From Chitinophagales bacterium (GTDB lineage: Bacteria; Bacteroidota; Bacteroidia; Chitinophagales; Saprospiraceae), in assembly GCA_017303475.1 (NCBI GenBank), contig JAFLBO010000013.1, positions 1 to 64,000 of the forward strand: DNA of 64,000 nt, given 5' to 3'. Positions within the stretch are counted from its first letter, which is position 1. The number at the start of each line of letters is the position of its first letter. This document shows, in pieces, positions 31,196 to 39,724 of the stretch. The notes below the pieces were generated by a model, which worked only from the letters and a program-made list of their open reading frames with translations, was not told the origin of the DNA and searched no databases. Made by a program: the position numbers and the translations under genes.

Positions 31196-31320
31196 TTTTG
31201 TTAAAAACCGTCATTTGCTAAAATTACTCATCTGAATACACGAACGTCCGAATTCTTTTCCCGAATTTTGGGGGTTCAAACACAATCATGTTTAACTGTT
31301 AACCTAACTCATTTTCTCTC

Positions 31321-34311
31321 ATGGCAAAAACGATGACTTTTAAAAGTCTGTTTGCGTTGCTTCTGCTCGCGTTCAGCTTTCAGGTTACCATCGCCCAGAC
31401 GCCATTCTGGACCGAAACCTATTCTGATCAGGCGACAGCCGTAACGAACTGGGTACATGGCGGCACCAACGCAGGTGCAAACAACCTTACCTGGGAATGG
31501 ACGACCGATCTGGATGCCGGCGCATGGAATGGTCCAACTGTTGGTATTCCTACCGGTGAAACCGGTTATTTCTGGTTCGACTCTGACGGCAACGGCGCAG
31601 GTGCACACGATGTGACCCTGACTGGCGTTGGCAATCCGGCAAACTGCACTGGCAAATCTGATGTACACTTCCGTTTCTACACGTACTTCCGTACGTTTAG
31701 CGGCGCTGATGTGGCTCGCATTGGTATCAGCACCGATGGCACGAACTTTACGTACCACAACGTACCTGAATTCGACAATCTGATTGCTGAAACACCTACA
31801 GTTTTCCAATTCTACCAGGGCTGGATTGATATTGCTATTCCTGAAGCTGACAACAAAGCCCAGGTTTGGGTACAGTTCCGCTGGGAAGGCGACTTCGAAT
31901 ACTACTGGAAAGTGGACGACCTGGAAATGTACGAGTTCAGCACCCCTGTACACGATGTAACCTTCCAGGTTAATGCTGCTAACATCACTGTTGATCCTGC
32001 CGGTATGAAGATTGCTGGTTCTATGACCAACTGGGCTGACGTTGACATGACCAACCAGGGTGGTGGCGTATGGAGCGTAACTCTTCCATTGGATGAAGGC
32101 GCTAATCTGCTTTACAAATTCAAAAACGGCCCTAACGGCTGGGAACAAGGTCAGGCTGGCTGCGGCGTAGACGACGGCTTCGGCGGTTTCAACCGTACCC
32201 ACACTGTTGGTTTCGAAGACGAAACGCTTGCTGCTATCTGCTTCAACTCTTGCGACCCATGTGTATTGCCTTGTCCACAAAATCCAAACAAGATTGTTTG
32301 TGATAACATGGACCAGTACAACACCACGCAGAAACTGGCTCAGCAAAACGTGGCACAAAATGGTGCTGCCAACAGCTGGTGGACTACCTGGAGCGGTGCA
32401 ACCGGCACTACTGAAGACGGTATCGTAACCACTGAACAGGCTAACTCAGGCGCGAATTCTTTCAAAATCCTGACCACTGCTGCTGCTGGCGGCCCACAGG
32501 ACGTTGTATTGAAGCTCGGCAACAAAACCACTGGTCGCTACGAACTGAAATGGATGTACTATGTACCAGCCGGCAAACAGGCTTACTACAACATCCAGAA
32601 CGTAGTACCAATTGGTGCAGGCGCATGGAACCTGGACGCTTTCTTCCAGGCTAACAATGCAGGTATCGTACGTATCGGCGCTGGTCCAATCCTCGCTGAG
32701 TTCACATACCCGAACGGCGAATGGTTCGAAGTACGTCATATCATTGACCTTGACAACAACCTGCTCACCATGTGGGTTGATGGTCAGTACGTGATCAAAA
32801 TGGCTTACCCGAACAACCTGGGTGGTATCGACTTCTACGGTATCGACAACAACCACACGAACTACATTGACGACGTTGAATACGTTCAGCTTCCAGCTAT
32901 TACCTACAACGTTGACTTCTGTGCCAGCGCGGTTGACCTGAGCCTCTACTTCGGTCAGGCTACTACGCAAACCACTCCTATTCAGGACAACACCAACGTT
33001 ACCAATTCTACAACCGACCCGGATGTTACTTGCTGGGGCGAAGATGTTGCCGGTAACCAGGACGTAGTAAATACCTCTATGTGGTACACTTTCACTGGCG
33101 ACGGCGAGAAATACCACATCGAAACTGTTCCTTGTAACGCTACTAACTACATTGGTGTAGCTCAAGACGATCCAGGTGACACCCAGATGCTGATCTTTGC
33201 AGGCGACGACTGCGACGATCTGACTGAAATTGCTTGTAACGATGACCTGAACTTTGCACTGTTCCAGGACTGGCGTTCCGGTTTGGATCTTGAAACTGTA
33301 GATGGTCAGAACTACTACATGCTGATCGATGGTTTCGAATTCCAGGGCACACTGGCTACAGGCGAATTCTGTATTGAAATCACCAAAGTACCAAGCGTAA
33401 CCTGCGCTGATGGTGTTGTAGGTTCTTACGAAGTAAGCAGCAACTTCCTCTGCTTCGAAGCTAACCTGGCTGACCTGATCACTATTGATGGCAATAGCTT
33501 CGTGCTGCCTAACTCTGGTGAAATCAACGGTATGGCTTGGGCTATCACCACTGCTCCTTGCGATCCAAACGTACTGCCTACTTCTAACGACATCCTCGTT
33601 GGTAGCACCGGCTTCCTGCAAGATCCATTCGTAGTGGGTTACACCAACACTGGTGATCCATTCCCATTCAATGTGTACTACATCACGCCAATCGTATTGG
33701 GCGATGGTATCGACGGCAACCCTGCAACACAGGGCGCTAACCTGTTCGAACTCGACGCATCTAATGCTTGCTTCTTCATTGGCCAATCTACTCCGATTGT
33801 ATTCCTGCCTTTGACAGACGATATCACAGTTACTGCTGTTGCTGGTCCTGGCTCTGTGAACGCTACACCTTCCGGTGGTATTGCTGATATCATTGGCGAC
33901 CCAATTTCTTACACTTACCTGTGGAGCAACGGCGCCACCACTCAGGACCTGAGCGGTGTTGCACCTGGTACTTACACAGTAACAGTATCTGACGACTGCT
34001 CTTTGGCAGGCACAGCTTCTGCTACAGTAACCGTTAGCGGCACGGAAGACCCTGCCTCTATCACCTCTTTCATCGTTAGCCCGAACCCAACTTCTGGCGT
34101 TGTAACAATGAACCTGGCTCTGGCTACTGCTGCTGAAGTACGTATTGAAATCGTAAACACCCTGGGCCAGACCCTGCAAACAATCAACGCTGGCAAGATG
34201 AGCAACATCAGCCAAAACGTTGACCTGAGCAACCTGTCTCAAGGTTCTTACTTCCTGCGTGTTACCGTGGACGGCGAAACAGCTATCCGCAAAGTGGTAC
34301 TGCAGAAATAA
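31321..34311 (+). CDS. Large T9SS-secreted multidomain surface protein
   Basis: 996 residues. Signal peptide ~1-26 (LLLAFSFQVTIAQ). A first jellyroll-like domain lies at ~28-205. An E-set/CBM20-like module is at ~208-300 (VTFQVNAANITVDPAGMKIAGSMTNW...VWSVTLPL). A LamG-like beta-sandwich is at ~325-530 and a further cysteine-bearing beta domain at ~535-690 (DDCDDLTEIACNDD). An SprB-type repeat (YTYLWSNGATTQDLSGVAPGTYTVTVSDDC) lies near 860-900. A type A T9SS sorting domain closes it (SPNPTSGVVTMNL ... TAIRKVVLQK). It is expected to be exported and anchored on the cell surface; binding to glycans is inferred. Codon choice is unusually uniform (AAC, GAC, GGT, GCT), as in highly expressed genes. 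A strong terminator follows. Confidence 0.88.
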   Translation: MAKTMTFKSLFALLLLAFSFQVTIAQTPFWTETYSDQATAVTNWVHGGTNAGANNLTWEWTTDLDAGAWNGPTVGIPTGETGYFWFDSDGNGAGAHDVTLTGVGNPANCTGKSDVHFRFYTYFRTFSGADVARIGISTDGTNFTYHNVPEFDNLIAETPTVFQFYQGWIDIAIPEADNKAQVWVQFRWEGDFEYYWKVDDLEMYEFSTPVHDVTFQVNAANITVDPAGMKIAGSMTNWADVDMTNQGGGVWSVTLPLDEGANLLYKFKNGPNGWEQGQAGCGVDDGFGGFNRTHTVGFEDETLAAICFNSCDPCVLPCPQNPNKIVCDNMDQYNTTQKLAQQNVAQNGAANSWWTTWSGATGTTEDGIVTTEQANSGANSFKILTTAAAGGPQDVVLKLGNKTTGRYELKWMYYVPAGKQAYYNIQNVVPIGAGAWNLDAFFQANNAGIVRIGAGPILAEFTYPNGEWFEVRHIIDLDNNLLTMWVDGQYVIKMAYPNNLGGIDFYGIDNNHTNYIDDVEYVQLPAITYNVDFCASAVDLSLYFGQATTQTTPIQDNTNVTNSTTDPDVTCWGEDVAGNQDVVNTSMWYTFTGDGEKYHIETVPCNATNYIGVAQDDPGDTQMLIFAGDDCDDLTEIACNDDLNFALFQDWRSGLDLETVDGQNYYMLIDGFEFQGTLATGEFCIEITKVPSVTCADGVVGSYEVSSNFLCFEANLADLITIDGNSFVLPNSGEINGMAWAITTAPCDPNVLPTSNDILVGSTGFLQDPFVVGYTNTGDPFPFNVYYITPIVLGDGIDGNPATQGANLFELDASNACFFIGQSTPIVFLPLTDDITVTAVAGPGSVNATPSGGIADIIGDPISYTYLWSNGATTQDLSGVAPGTYTVTVSDDCSLAGTASATVTVSGTEDPASITSFIVSPNPTSGVVTMNLALATAAEVRIEIVNTLGQTLQTINAGKMSNISQNVDLSNLSQGSYFLRVTVDGETAIRKVVLQK

Positions 34312-34339
34312 ACGGAAATAGAAACCGTTTGACATACCA

Positions 34340-34377
34340 CAAGCGCCGCTCCGGAAACGGGGTGGCGCTTGTTTTTT
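34340..34377 (+). terminator. Strong intrinsic terminator
   Basis: CAAGCGCC (34340-34347) pairs with GGCGCTTG (34364-34371), followed by six T. It ends the T9SS surface-protein transcript 28 bases after its stop codon. Confidence 0.9.
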
Positions 34378-34389
34378 GGCCTCACCCCC

Positions 34390-35032
34390 GGGGTTGTGCA
34401 AGAAGGGGGCGGAAGTAAAGATGAAACAAAATTTTATTTTATTTTCTTAACCAATAAACCTCGTAGGTTTTAATAACACCTACGGTATGTACATAAGTTG
34501 CTTTAAGGGGCAGCGCCCCGGAAATATTTGTAGCCATAAAAAGGATTTAAGGATCGGAGGTGCAGCGCACCGGCATTAGATTCCTTATCATATTGGCAAT
34601 CTCCCAGATAAGAAGTGGTGAGATAATTGGTTAATCATGCCGTGTAATTTGACATTTGTTCACCAGCCTGGCATTGTTACTTTTCTTTTTGCTTGCCCAA
34701 AAAGAAAAGTAACCAAAAGAAAAAAGGCAGTCTTTCCGGCAAAGCCAACGACCTGCGGGGATTGCGCTGCTTTTTAACCGCAGGCCGTCGAATTTAGCAT
34801 CATCGTGCTGTACCGCCGGTTAAAAAGAAGGCGCTCCCTCCTTACGTCGGGAACATCCCCTTCGGTCGGGCTTGCCTCGCAGACGGCGGGGGCCTGAGCA
34901 TGGGATTGGTGCGGAGTTAAGACTCATGATCCTTATGTACATACCGTAGGTTTTTAAAACCTACGAGGTTTAGGACTCGAGCAGTATAAAAAATTGCGCA
35001 TTCTTGCACCGGAAACCTTTTTGCACAACCCC
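34390..35032. mobile_element. Terminal-inverted-repeat element, copy B (non-autonomous, ~640 bp)
   Basis: The ends are GGGGTTGTGCAAGAAGG and its inverse CCTTTTTGCACAACCCC. Subterminal inverted repeats of about 37 bp follow (CCTCGTAGGTTTTAA, then CCTACGGTATGTACATAAG). The flanks CCTCACCCC and GGGGGAGG extend the symmetry. Internal hairpins: GGGGC-AGC-GCCCC, GGTGC-AGC-GCACC and a 13-bp perfect ACTTTTCTTTTTG / CAAAAAGAAAAGT. No ORF of convincing length. By eye about nine bases in ten match copy C at 58076-58767. It sits between the terminator and the uvrB promoter and has no transposase, so movement would need a protein in trans. Confidence 0.8.
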
Positions 35033-35049
35033 GGGGGAGGTTAAAACTT

Positions 35050-35084
35050 TTTGTGTGATATTTTGTATTATGTTTGTATTTTTG
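35050..35084 (+). promoter_or_regulatory. Promoter of uvrB
   Basis: TTTG (35050-35053), 23 bases, TATTTTTG (35077-35084), then 10 bases to the ATG at 35095. It fits the Bacteroidota consensus with the longest usual spacing. Confidence 0.6.
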
Positions 35085-35094
35085 TCCTCTTGCT

Positions 35095-37134
35095 ATGGAC
35101 TTTAAAATTTCTTCCCAATATATACCAACCGGCGATCAGCCGCAGGCCATTGAACAACTGGTAAATGGCGTAATGAAAGGCGATCAGGCTCAGGTACTGC
35201 TAGGTGTAACCGGCTCAGGCAAAACCTTCACCATGGCCAATGTGATTGCCAGACTGAACCGCCCTACCCTGGTGCTGACACACAACAAAACCCTGACTGC
35301 CCAACTATATGGCGAGCTTCAGAGTTTTTTCCCGGATAATGCTGTGGAGTATTTCGTGTCTTATTACGATTACTACCAACCGGAAGCCTACATGTCGGTT
35401 ACCGACACCTATATAGAAAAGGATCTGCAGATCAACGAATTGGTAGACAAACTACGGTTGCGGGCCACCAGTACCCTGCTGTCCGGGCGCAGAGACATAG
35501 TGATTGTAGCTTCTGTTTCCTGTATTTATGGTATGGGTAATCCGGACGATTTCAAAACCGGGATCATTCGGCTGCACAAGGGCATGAAATACGCCAAAAC
35601 CCAGTTTCTGTACGCCCTGACCGATAGCTTGTATTCCCGAACGGAGGCAGATTTTGCGCGAGGTACGTTCAGGGTGCGAGGAGATACCGTTGATATCCAT
35701 TTGCCATACGCGGATACCGGATACAGGGTCATTTTCTTTGGCGATGAAATAGAAAGTATTGAAGTACTGGAAATTGTATCCGGCCGGAGGATCGAAGCGG
35801 TTGAAGTGGCCGCCATTTTCCCTGCTAACCTGTATGTGGCGCCAAAAGACCGCCTGACCCAAATCATTCATGAAATACAGGATGAAATGTCGGCTCAGGA
35901 AAAATATTTCATTTCCGAGGGTCGCTCCCAGGAAGCAAGACGTATTCGGGAGCGCACCAGTTTTGATCTTGAGATGATCCGGGAGTTGGGTTATTGCTCC
36001 GGTATTGAGAACTATTCCCGCTTTTTTGATCGACGGAAACCTGGCACCAGACCCTTCTGTTTGCTGGATTATTTCCCGGATGATTACCTGATGGTTATTG
36101 ATGAGAGCCACGTGACCATTCCTCAAATTCGCGGTATGTGGGGCGGCGACCGGGCGCGCAAGCAATCGCTCGTCAATTTCGGGTTCAGGTTGCCATCTGC
36201 CATGGATAACCGCCCGCTCAATTTTGATGAGTTTGAGGGGCAAATCAACCAGGTAATTTTTGTGAGCGCTACTCCGGCGGATTATGAACTGGAAAAAACA
36301 GAGGGTGTGGTGGTAGAACAACTGGTGCGGCCCACCGGTCTGCTTGACCCACCGATCGATGTACGCCCGTCGCTGAATCAAATTGACGATTTAGTGGAAG
36401 AAATTCAAAAGCGTGTGGATGTGGGCGAGCGCGCGCTGGTAACTACGCTGACCAAGCGAATGGCCGAGGAATTGGCCAATTATTTTGCCAAAATTGGTAT
36501 TCGCTGCCGGTATATCCACTCAGAGGTAGAAACGCTGGAGCGGGTTGAGATCCTGCGCGACCTGCGTTTGGGTGAGTTTGACGTATTGATTGGTGTGAAC
36601 CTGCTCAGGGAGGGTCTTGATTTGCCAGAGGTTTCACTGGTAGCTATTTTGGATGCGGATAAGGAAGGATTCCTGCGCAACGCCCGTTCTTTGACCCAAA
36701 CAGCAGGGCGCGCTGCGCGCAACTCCAACGGTCTGGTTATTTTTTATGCCGATAAAGTGACGGATGCTATGCGGCATACCATAGACGAAACCAACCGCAG
36801 AAGAAGCATTCAGATTGCCTACAACGAAGCCCACGGCATCACACCGACCACGGTAACCAAATCCCGGGAGCAGATTCTGGCCACCCGAAGCATACTGGAT
36901 ATACGGGGAACAGAGCCTACCAAGTACTATGTGGAAAAAGAAGACCTCAGTCTGGCCGCAGAGCCGATTGTGGCTATGGCTTCCAGAAGTCAGTTGGAAA
37001 GTATGATTGCCGAATCAGAAAAGAAAATGAAAGCGGCAGCCAAGGACCTCGATTTCATCAGTGCAGCGCAATACCGCGATGAAATGAATGCGCTTAAGAA
37101 GCAACTGGGAGAACGGTACGGCTGGCACGAATAG
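35095..37134 (+). CDS. uvrB: Excinuclease ABC subunit B
   Basis: 679 residues from ATG 35095 (MDFKISSQYIPTGDQPQAI); a TTG 21 bases upstream lies in the promoter. DNA-damage binding helicase-like subunit of nucleotide excision repair, loaded by UvrA and recruiting UvrC. Walker A GVTGSGKT is at 37-44. Also seen: the beta-hairpin YYDYYQPEAY, DESHVT (Walker B region), PVSRQ-like DRRKPGTRPF, helicase motifs TKRMAEELANYF, REGLDLPEVSLVAILDADKEGFLR and QTAGRAARN, and the C-terminal UVR domain DLDFISAAQYRDEMNALKKQL for UvrC binding. No damage-inducible operator was identified. Confidence 0.97.
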   Translation: MDFKISSQYIPTGDQPQAIEQLVNGVMKGDQAQVLLGVTGSGKTFTMANVIARLNRPTLVLTHNKTLTAQLYGELQSFFPDNAVEYFVSYYDYYQPEAYMSVTDTYIEKDLQINELVDKLRLRATSTLLSGRRDIVIVASVSCIYGMGNPDDFKTGIIRLHKGMKYAKTQFLYALTDSLYSRTEADFARGTFRVRGDTVDIHLPYADTGYRVIFFGDEIESIEVLEIVSGRRIEAVEVAAIFPANLYVAPKDRLTQIIHEIQDEMSAQEKYFISEGRSQEARRIRERTSFDLEMIRELGYCSGIENYSRFFDRRKPGTRPFCLLDYFPDDYLMVIDESHVTIPQIRGMWGGDRARKQSLVNFGFRLPSAMDNRPLNFDEFEGQINQVIFVSATPADYELEKTEGVVVEQLVRPTGLLDPPIDVRPSLNQIDDLVEEIQKRVDVGERALVTTLTKRMAEELANYFAKIGIRCRYIHSEVETLERVEILRDLRLGEFDVLIGVNLLREGLDLPEVSLVAILDADKEGFLRNARSLTQTAGRAARNSNGLVIFYADKVTDAMRHTIDETNRRRSIQIAYNEAHGITPTTVTKSREQILATRSILDIRGTEPTKYYVEKEDLSLAAEPIVAMASRSQLESMIAESEKKMKAAAKDLDFISAAQYRDEMNALKKQLGERYGWHE

Positions 37135-37158
37135 CCATAAAGCTTATTGAGGGTTTTC

Positions 37159-37770
37159 TTAATTCCCGGAACTGTCTTTGGGTTTGATTCGGGGAATGAC
37201 CTCGGCGCTGAGGTAAACGATTTGTCGGCCGTTTGGTTTGGTATTGTCGTAAATCACCATACCCGGCGTGCTCAGGCCCACCTTACCCCTGGTGTCGAAC
37301 TCTACCCGGATGGCAACGGTTTCGCCAGGCATTACCGGGAACATTGGTCGACGCAGCACGGTGCAATCGCAGGTGGTTTTGATTTCACGGATCATATAAG
37401 GCTTTGATCCTGTGTTGGTTACCATAAAGGAGTCGAGTATTATTTCTCCTTCCTCTACCCTGCCCATTTGCAGGGTATCCTGTTTAAAGCGCACTGTAGT
37501 ACGGTCGTTGGCGCCGGCTTTTTTCATTAATTGTAAGCGGACATATTGCAGGGCGCGTTCTTGTTTGTCTTTATCCAGTTGCAAATAAGACTGAGCCACT
37601 TCCCGGTCAATGCTGGAACCCTGATAACGCATGTATTCCAGCAGTTGGAGCTTTTGCTCTGTGCTTAAGGTATCCAGATACGGGCGCATTTCGCCCAATG
37701 ATTGTGCCTGAGTAGTAGCGGCAAATAAGAGGCAAATTGCCACCAGATATATGTTGTATCGTGCCATCAT
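37159..37770 (-). CDS. DUF1573 domain periplasmic protein
   Basis: 203 residues from ATG 37770 (the second ATG at 37767 is equivalent). Signal peptide ~1-22 (NIYLVAICLLFAATTQAQ). An alpha-helical part follows (~23-95, LDTLSTEQKLQLLEYMRYQGSSIDREVAQSYLQLDKDKQERALQYVRLQLMKKAG), then the DUF1573 Ig-like domain: FKQDTLQMGRVEEGEIILDSFMVTNTGSKPYMIREIKTTCDCTVLRRPMFPVMPGETVAIRVEFDTRGKVG. The TTCDCT motif is typical. DUF1573 proteins are abundant in Bacteroidota and of unknown role. The stop is 24 bases from the convergent uvrB stop. Confidence 0.85.
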   Translation of the reverse strand: MMARYNIYLVAICLLFAATTQAQSLGEMRPYLDTLSTEQKLQLLEYMRYQGSSIDREVAQSYLQLDKDKQERALQYVRLQLMKKAGANDRTTVRFKQDTLQMGRVEEGEIILDSFMVTNTGSKPYMIREIKTTCDCTVLRRPMFPVMPGETVAIRVEFDTRGKVGLSTPGMVIYDNTKPNGRQIVYLSAEVIPRIKPKDSSGN

Positions 37771-37774
37771 GCCG

Positions 37775-37782
37775 CAAAGGTA
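37775..37782 (-). promoter_or_regulatory. Candidate -7 element directly before DUF1573 start
   Basis: Minus strand TACCTTTG (37782-37775), with 4 bases to ATG 37770. The -33 position falls at the edge of a CGATGG palindromic island, with no clear TTTG. If used, the transcript is leaderless. Confidence 0.45.
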
Positions 37783-37798
37783 AGGGAAAAAGCCGATG

Positions 37799-38031
37799 GG
37801 GAACGATGGCATTGCGTGGGGGTTTATAGCAATGCCATCGTTCCACCGTTGGTTTCCCGCAGATTTTCGCAGATTGAACCGCAGATTTTCGCAGAGACGT
37901 TCGGTTTGAGGGCTCGGGGGTATCTTTCCCCGTCATTTTCAACAAATTTTAAAAAAAAGTGGGTTGCTATAAGTCCCCACGCACCCCCATCGTTCATCGT
38001 CCATCGTTCCCCATCGTCCCTTCGCTCATCG
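37799..38031. repeat. Nested palindromic island, CGATGG arms
   Basis: 37800-37815 (GGAACGATGGCATTGC) is exactly complementary to 37829-37844. On a larger scale GCGTGGGGGTTTATAGCAA (near 37814) faces TTGCTATAAGTCCCCACGC (near 37964). The right outer arm CATCGTTCATCGTCCATCG... runs to TCATCG at 38026-38031, which contains the stop codon of the T9SS gene at 38026-39702. The centre has CGCAGATTTTCGCAGATTGAACCGCAG repeats. No gene. Confidence 0.85.
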
Positions 38032-39702
38032 TCTCACCAGCTTGCCGCTGGCGCTTTTGCCGGCAATGACCAGACGCCAGAGGCACATAGTACCTGAGGG
38101 GATTTTTTCTACGGGAAGCTCCCAACGGGTGGCGCCGGAACCAAGTTGACGGGTTTCAGTGTGCAGGATACGACCGGTGATATCGGAAATTTCCAGCAGT
38201 ACATTTTCCGACTGCTCCAGCTCTACATCCATCCAGCTGTGGTGGGTAAATGGATTGGGGCTGGGCGGGTTGAGCAACACTCCTTTGGCCAGCGGGGTTT
38301 GCACCGGCACAAACCCGGCATAGGTATAACCCATATTGAACCCGCCGGAGCAGTTGTTGCCCATGAGTAAAGAGGGTGTTTGAGGGTTATTGGTCACGAG
38401 TTGCATAACATCCTGCAATTGAACCGTTTGTGTGCTTTTCAGATGGATGTAAAAGAGCGGTTCGCCAGCCGGAATGGTTATGGAATTGGTTGGATTTTGA
38501 TTAAACATAACCACCCGCAATTCACTTTCTGCCTGATTGTATGACGCCAGACCAGCAGTAGAGGTAAAATGTATCCCCCCTGGCGTAATAGAATCGAATT
38601 GAATGATAGAAGGGGCCAGTTTGATCAACATTTGCAATCCTCCGAAAACAAAATCTTTATCCAGTTTAACTGGCACAGCCACTTGGGTATTGGCCTGAAT
38701 AGTGCCCTGCGGGATCAACATGGTGATGGAATCTATGGCGCCCACATTTGGTGTAGGTGTTCCCTGAATCTGTACGTCGCCATCAACGTCGCCGATTTTG
38801 ACGGCATATATCCTTGCGGTGTCATTATCCAGAGCTACCAGTTCTGCAAGACTGATCTCCGAAATACAGTTCCCCTGAAATGGATTGTTGGGATTTGAGA
38901 AGCTGCAATAATCCGGGAACAAACGCCAGGCGTTGTTATTAGGGAATTGGTTGTAGATGTTCAGCAGTAGTTTCCGGCCTTCCACTATGTCAAATGTAGT
39001 GATGGAGCCCGACTTATTGATATCTGCCGCAATCATGGAATACGGCGATGGTAGAGGTTCAATACCCAAAATATGCTTTGACACCTTACACATATCCAGG
39101 ATACTAATTCCATTTGCATAACCTGTATCCGGCATCATGGCGCCATAACTGAAGGTGGTTCCAGGCAGATAATCGGTGGGCACTATGGCCATATCTACAC
39201 CATTTTCGTCTTCATCCAGCGTAAATACCATAGGTGTGTAAGGAAAAGCCGGATTGATGGGCTGAAACACCAGTGTGGCGCCATTAAGCGGACGAGCGTC
39301 TGACCACAATTCCGCGCTTAAACGAAAATGAATGGTATCGTTTGCCGGCGCCTGACCGGCTACTTCCACCAAGCCCCAGCACGAATTGCCGGTAACCTGA
39401 TCCCGAATCCTGCATTGAAAAAATTGCCCCACATGGGAATCATCAAAAACCATGTTTCCAGTAGCTGGTTGCCAGGTGCCACTAATAGTTGCCTGAGTAC
39501 TCAGGACGCCATTAGGACATATCACACTTAGATCGCCATCTGCCAGCACCTCCGGCAATAGTTCATAGGAACCACCGGAAGGGACGTACACAATCAATTC
39601 ATCCTTGCAGATAATGGGGCATTGTGCCTGTGCATAAGGATGAAGAAGCATCAGGAAAAAGAACCCTGATAGTTTGAGCGAAGTACGGAAAAGGGTATTC
39701 AT
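38026..39702 (-). CDS. T9SS-secreted protein with dockerin-like and cohesin-like segments
   Basis: 558 residues. Signal peptide ~1-26. A first beta domain at ~27-115 (cysteine-containing, CPIICKDELIVYVPSGGSYELLPEVLADGDLSVICPNG). A CNA-B/dockerin-adjacent segment at ~120-195. A dockerin-like Ca site sits in ISILDMCKVSKHILGIEPLPSPYSMIAADINKSGSITTFDIVEGRKLLLN (~205-255). A cohesin-like beta-sandwich is at ~325-450 and a T9SS sorting domain at the end (LNPPSPNPFTHHSWMDVEL ... SGKLVRR). It is probably a surface adhesin or scaffold. The last codon and stop are CGA TGA from the adjacent island; the two T9SS genes upstream on the same strand may form a loose cluster. Confidence 0.85.
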   Translation of the reverse strand: MNTLFRTSLKLSGFFFLMLLHPYAQAQCPIICKDELIVYVPSGGSYELLPEVLADGDLSVICPNGVLSTQATISGTWQPATGNMVFDDSHVGQFFQCRIRDQVTGNSCWGLVEVAGQAPANDTIHFRLSAELWSDARPLNGATLVFQPINPAFPYTPMVFTLDEDENGVDMAIVPTDYLPGTTFSYGAMMPDTGYANGISILDMCKVSKHILGIEPLPSPYSMIAADINKSGSITTFDIVEGRKLLLNIYNQFPNNNAWRLFPDYCSFSNPNNPFQGNCISEISLAELVALDNDTARIYAVKIGDVDGDVQIQGTPTPNVGAIDSITMLIPQGTIQANTQVAVPVKLDKDFVFGGLQMLIKLAPSIIQFDSITPGGIHFTSTAGLASYNQAESELRVVMFNQNPTNSITIPAGEPLFYIHLKSTQTVQLQDVMQLVTNNPQTPSLLMGNNCSGGFNMGYTYAGFVPVQTPLAKGVLLNPPSPNPFTHHSWMDVELEQSENVLLEISDITGRILHTETRQLGSGATRWELPVEKIPSGTMCLWRLVIAGKSASGKLVRR

Positions 39703-39724
39703 GAGTTGAGTGTTTTAGTAAAGT

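Noticed and set aside
32446..34401. Very long open frame on the minus strand opposite the large T9SS gene
   Set aside because: It is the shadow of a gene with biased third positions (GAC, AAC, GGT); no start signal, no domain, and the + strand has a signal peptide, sorting domain and terminator.
34390..35032. Integron attC site or group II intron
   Set aside because: There is no integrase core site pattern, no intron domain V, and the ends are simple terminal inverted repeats.
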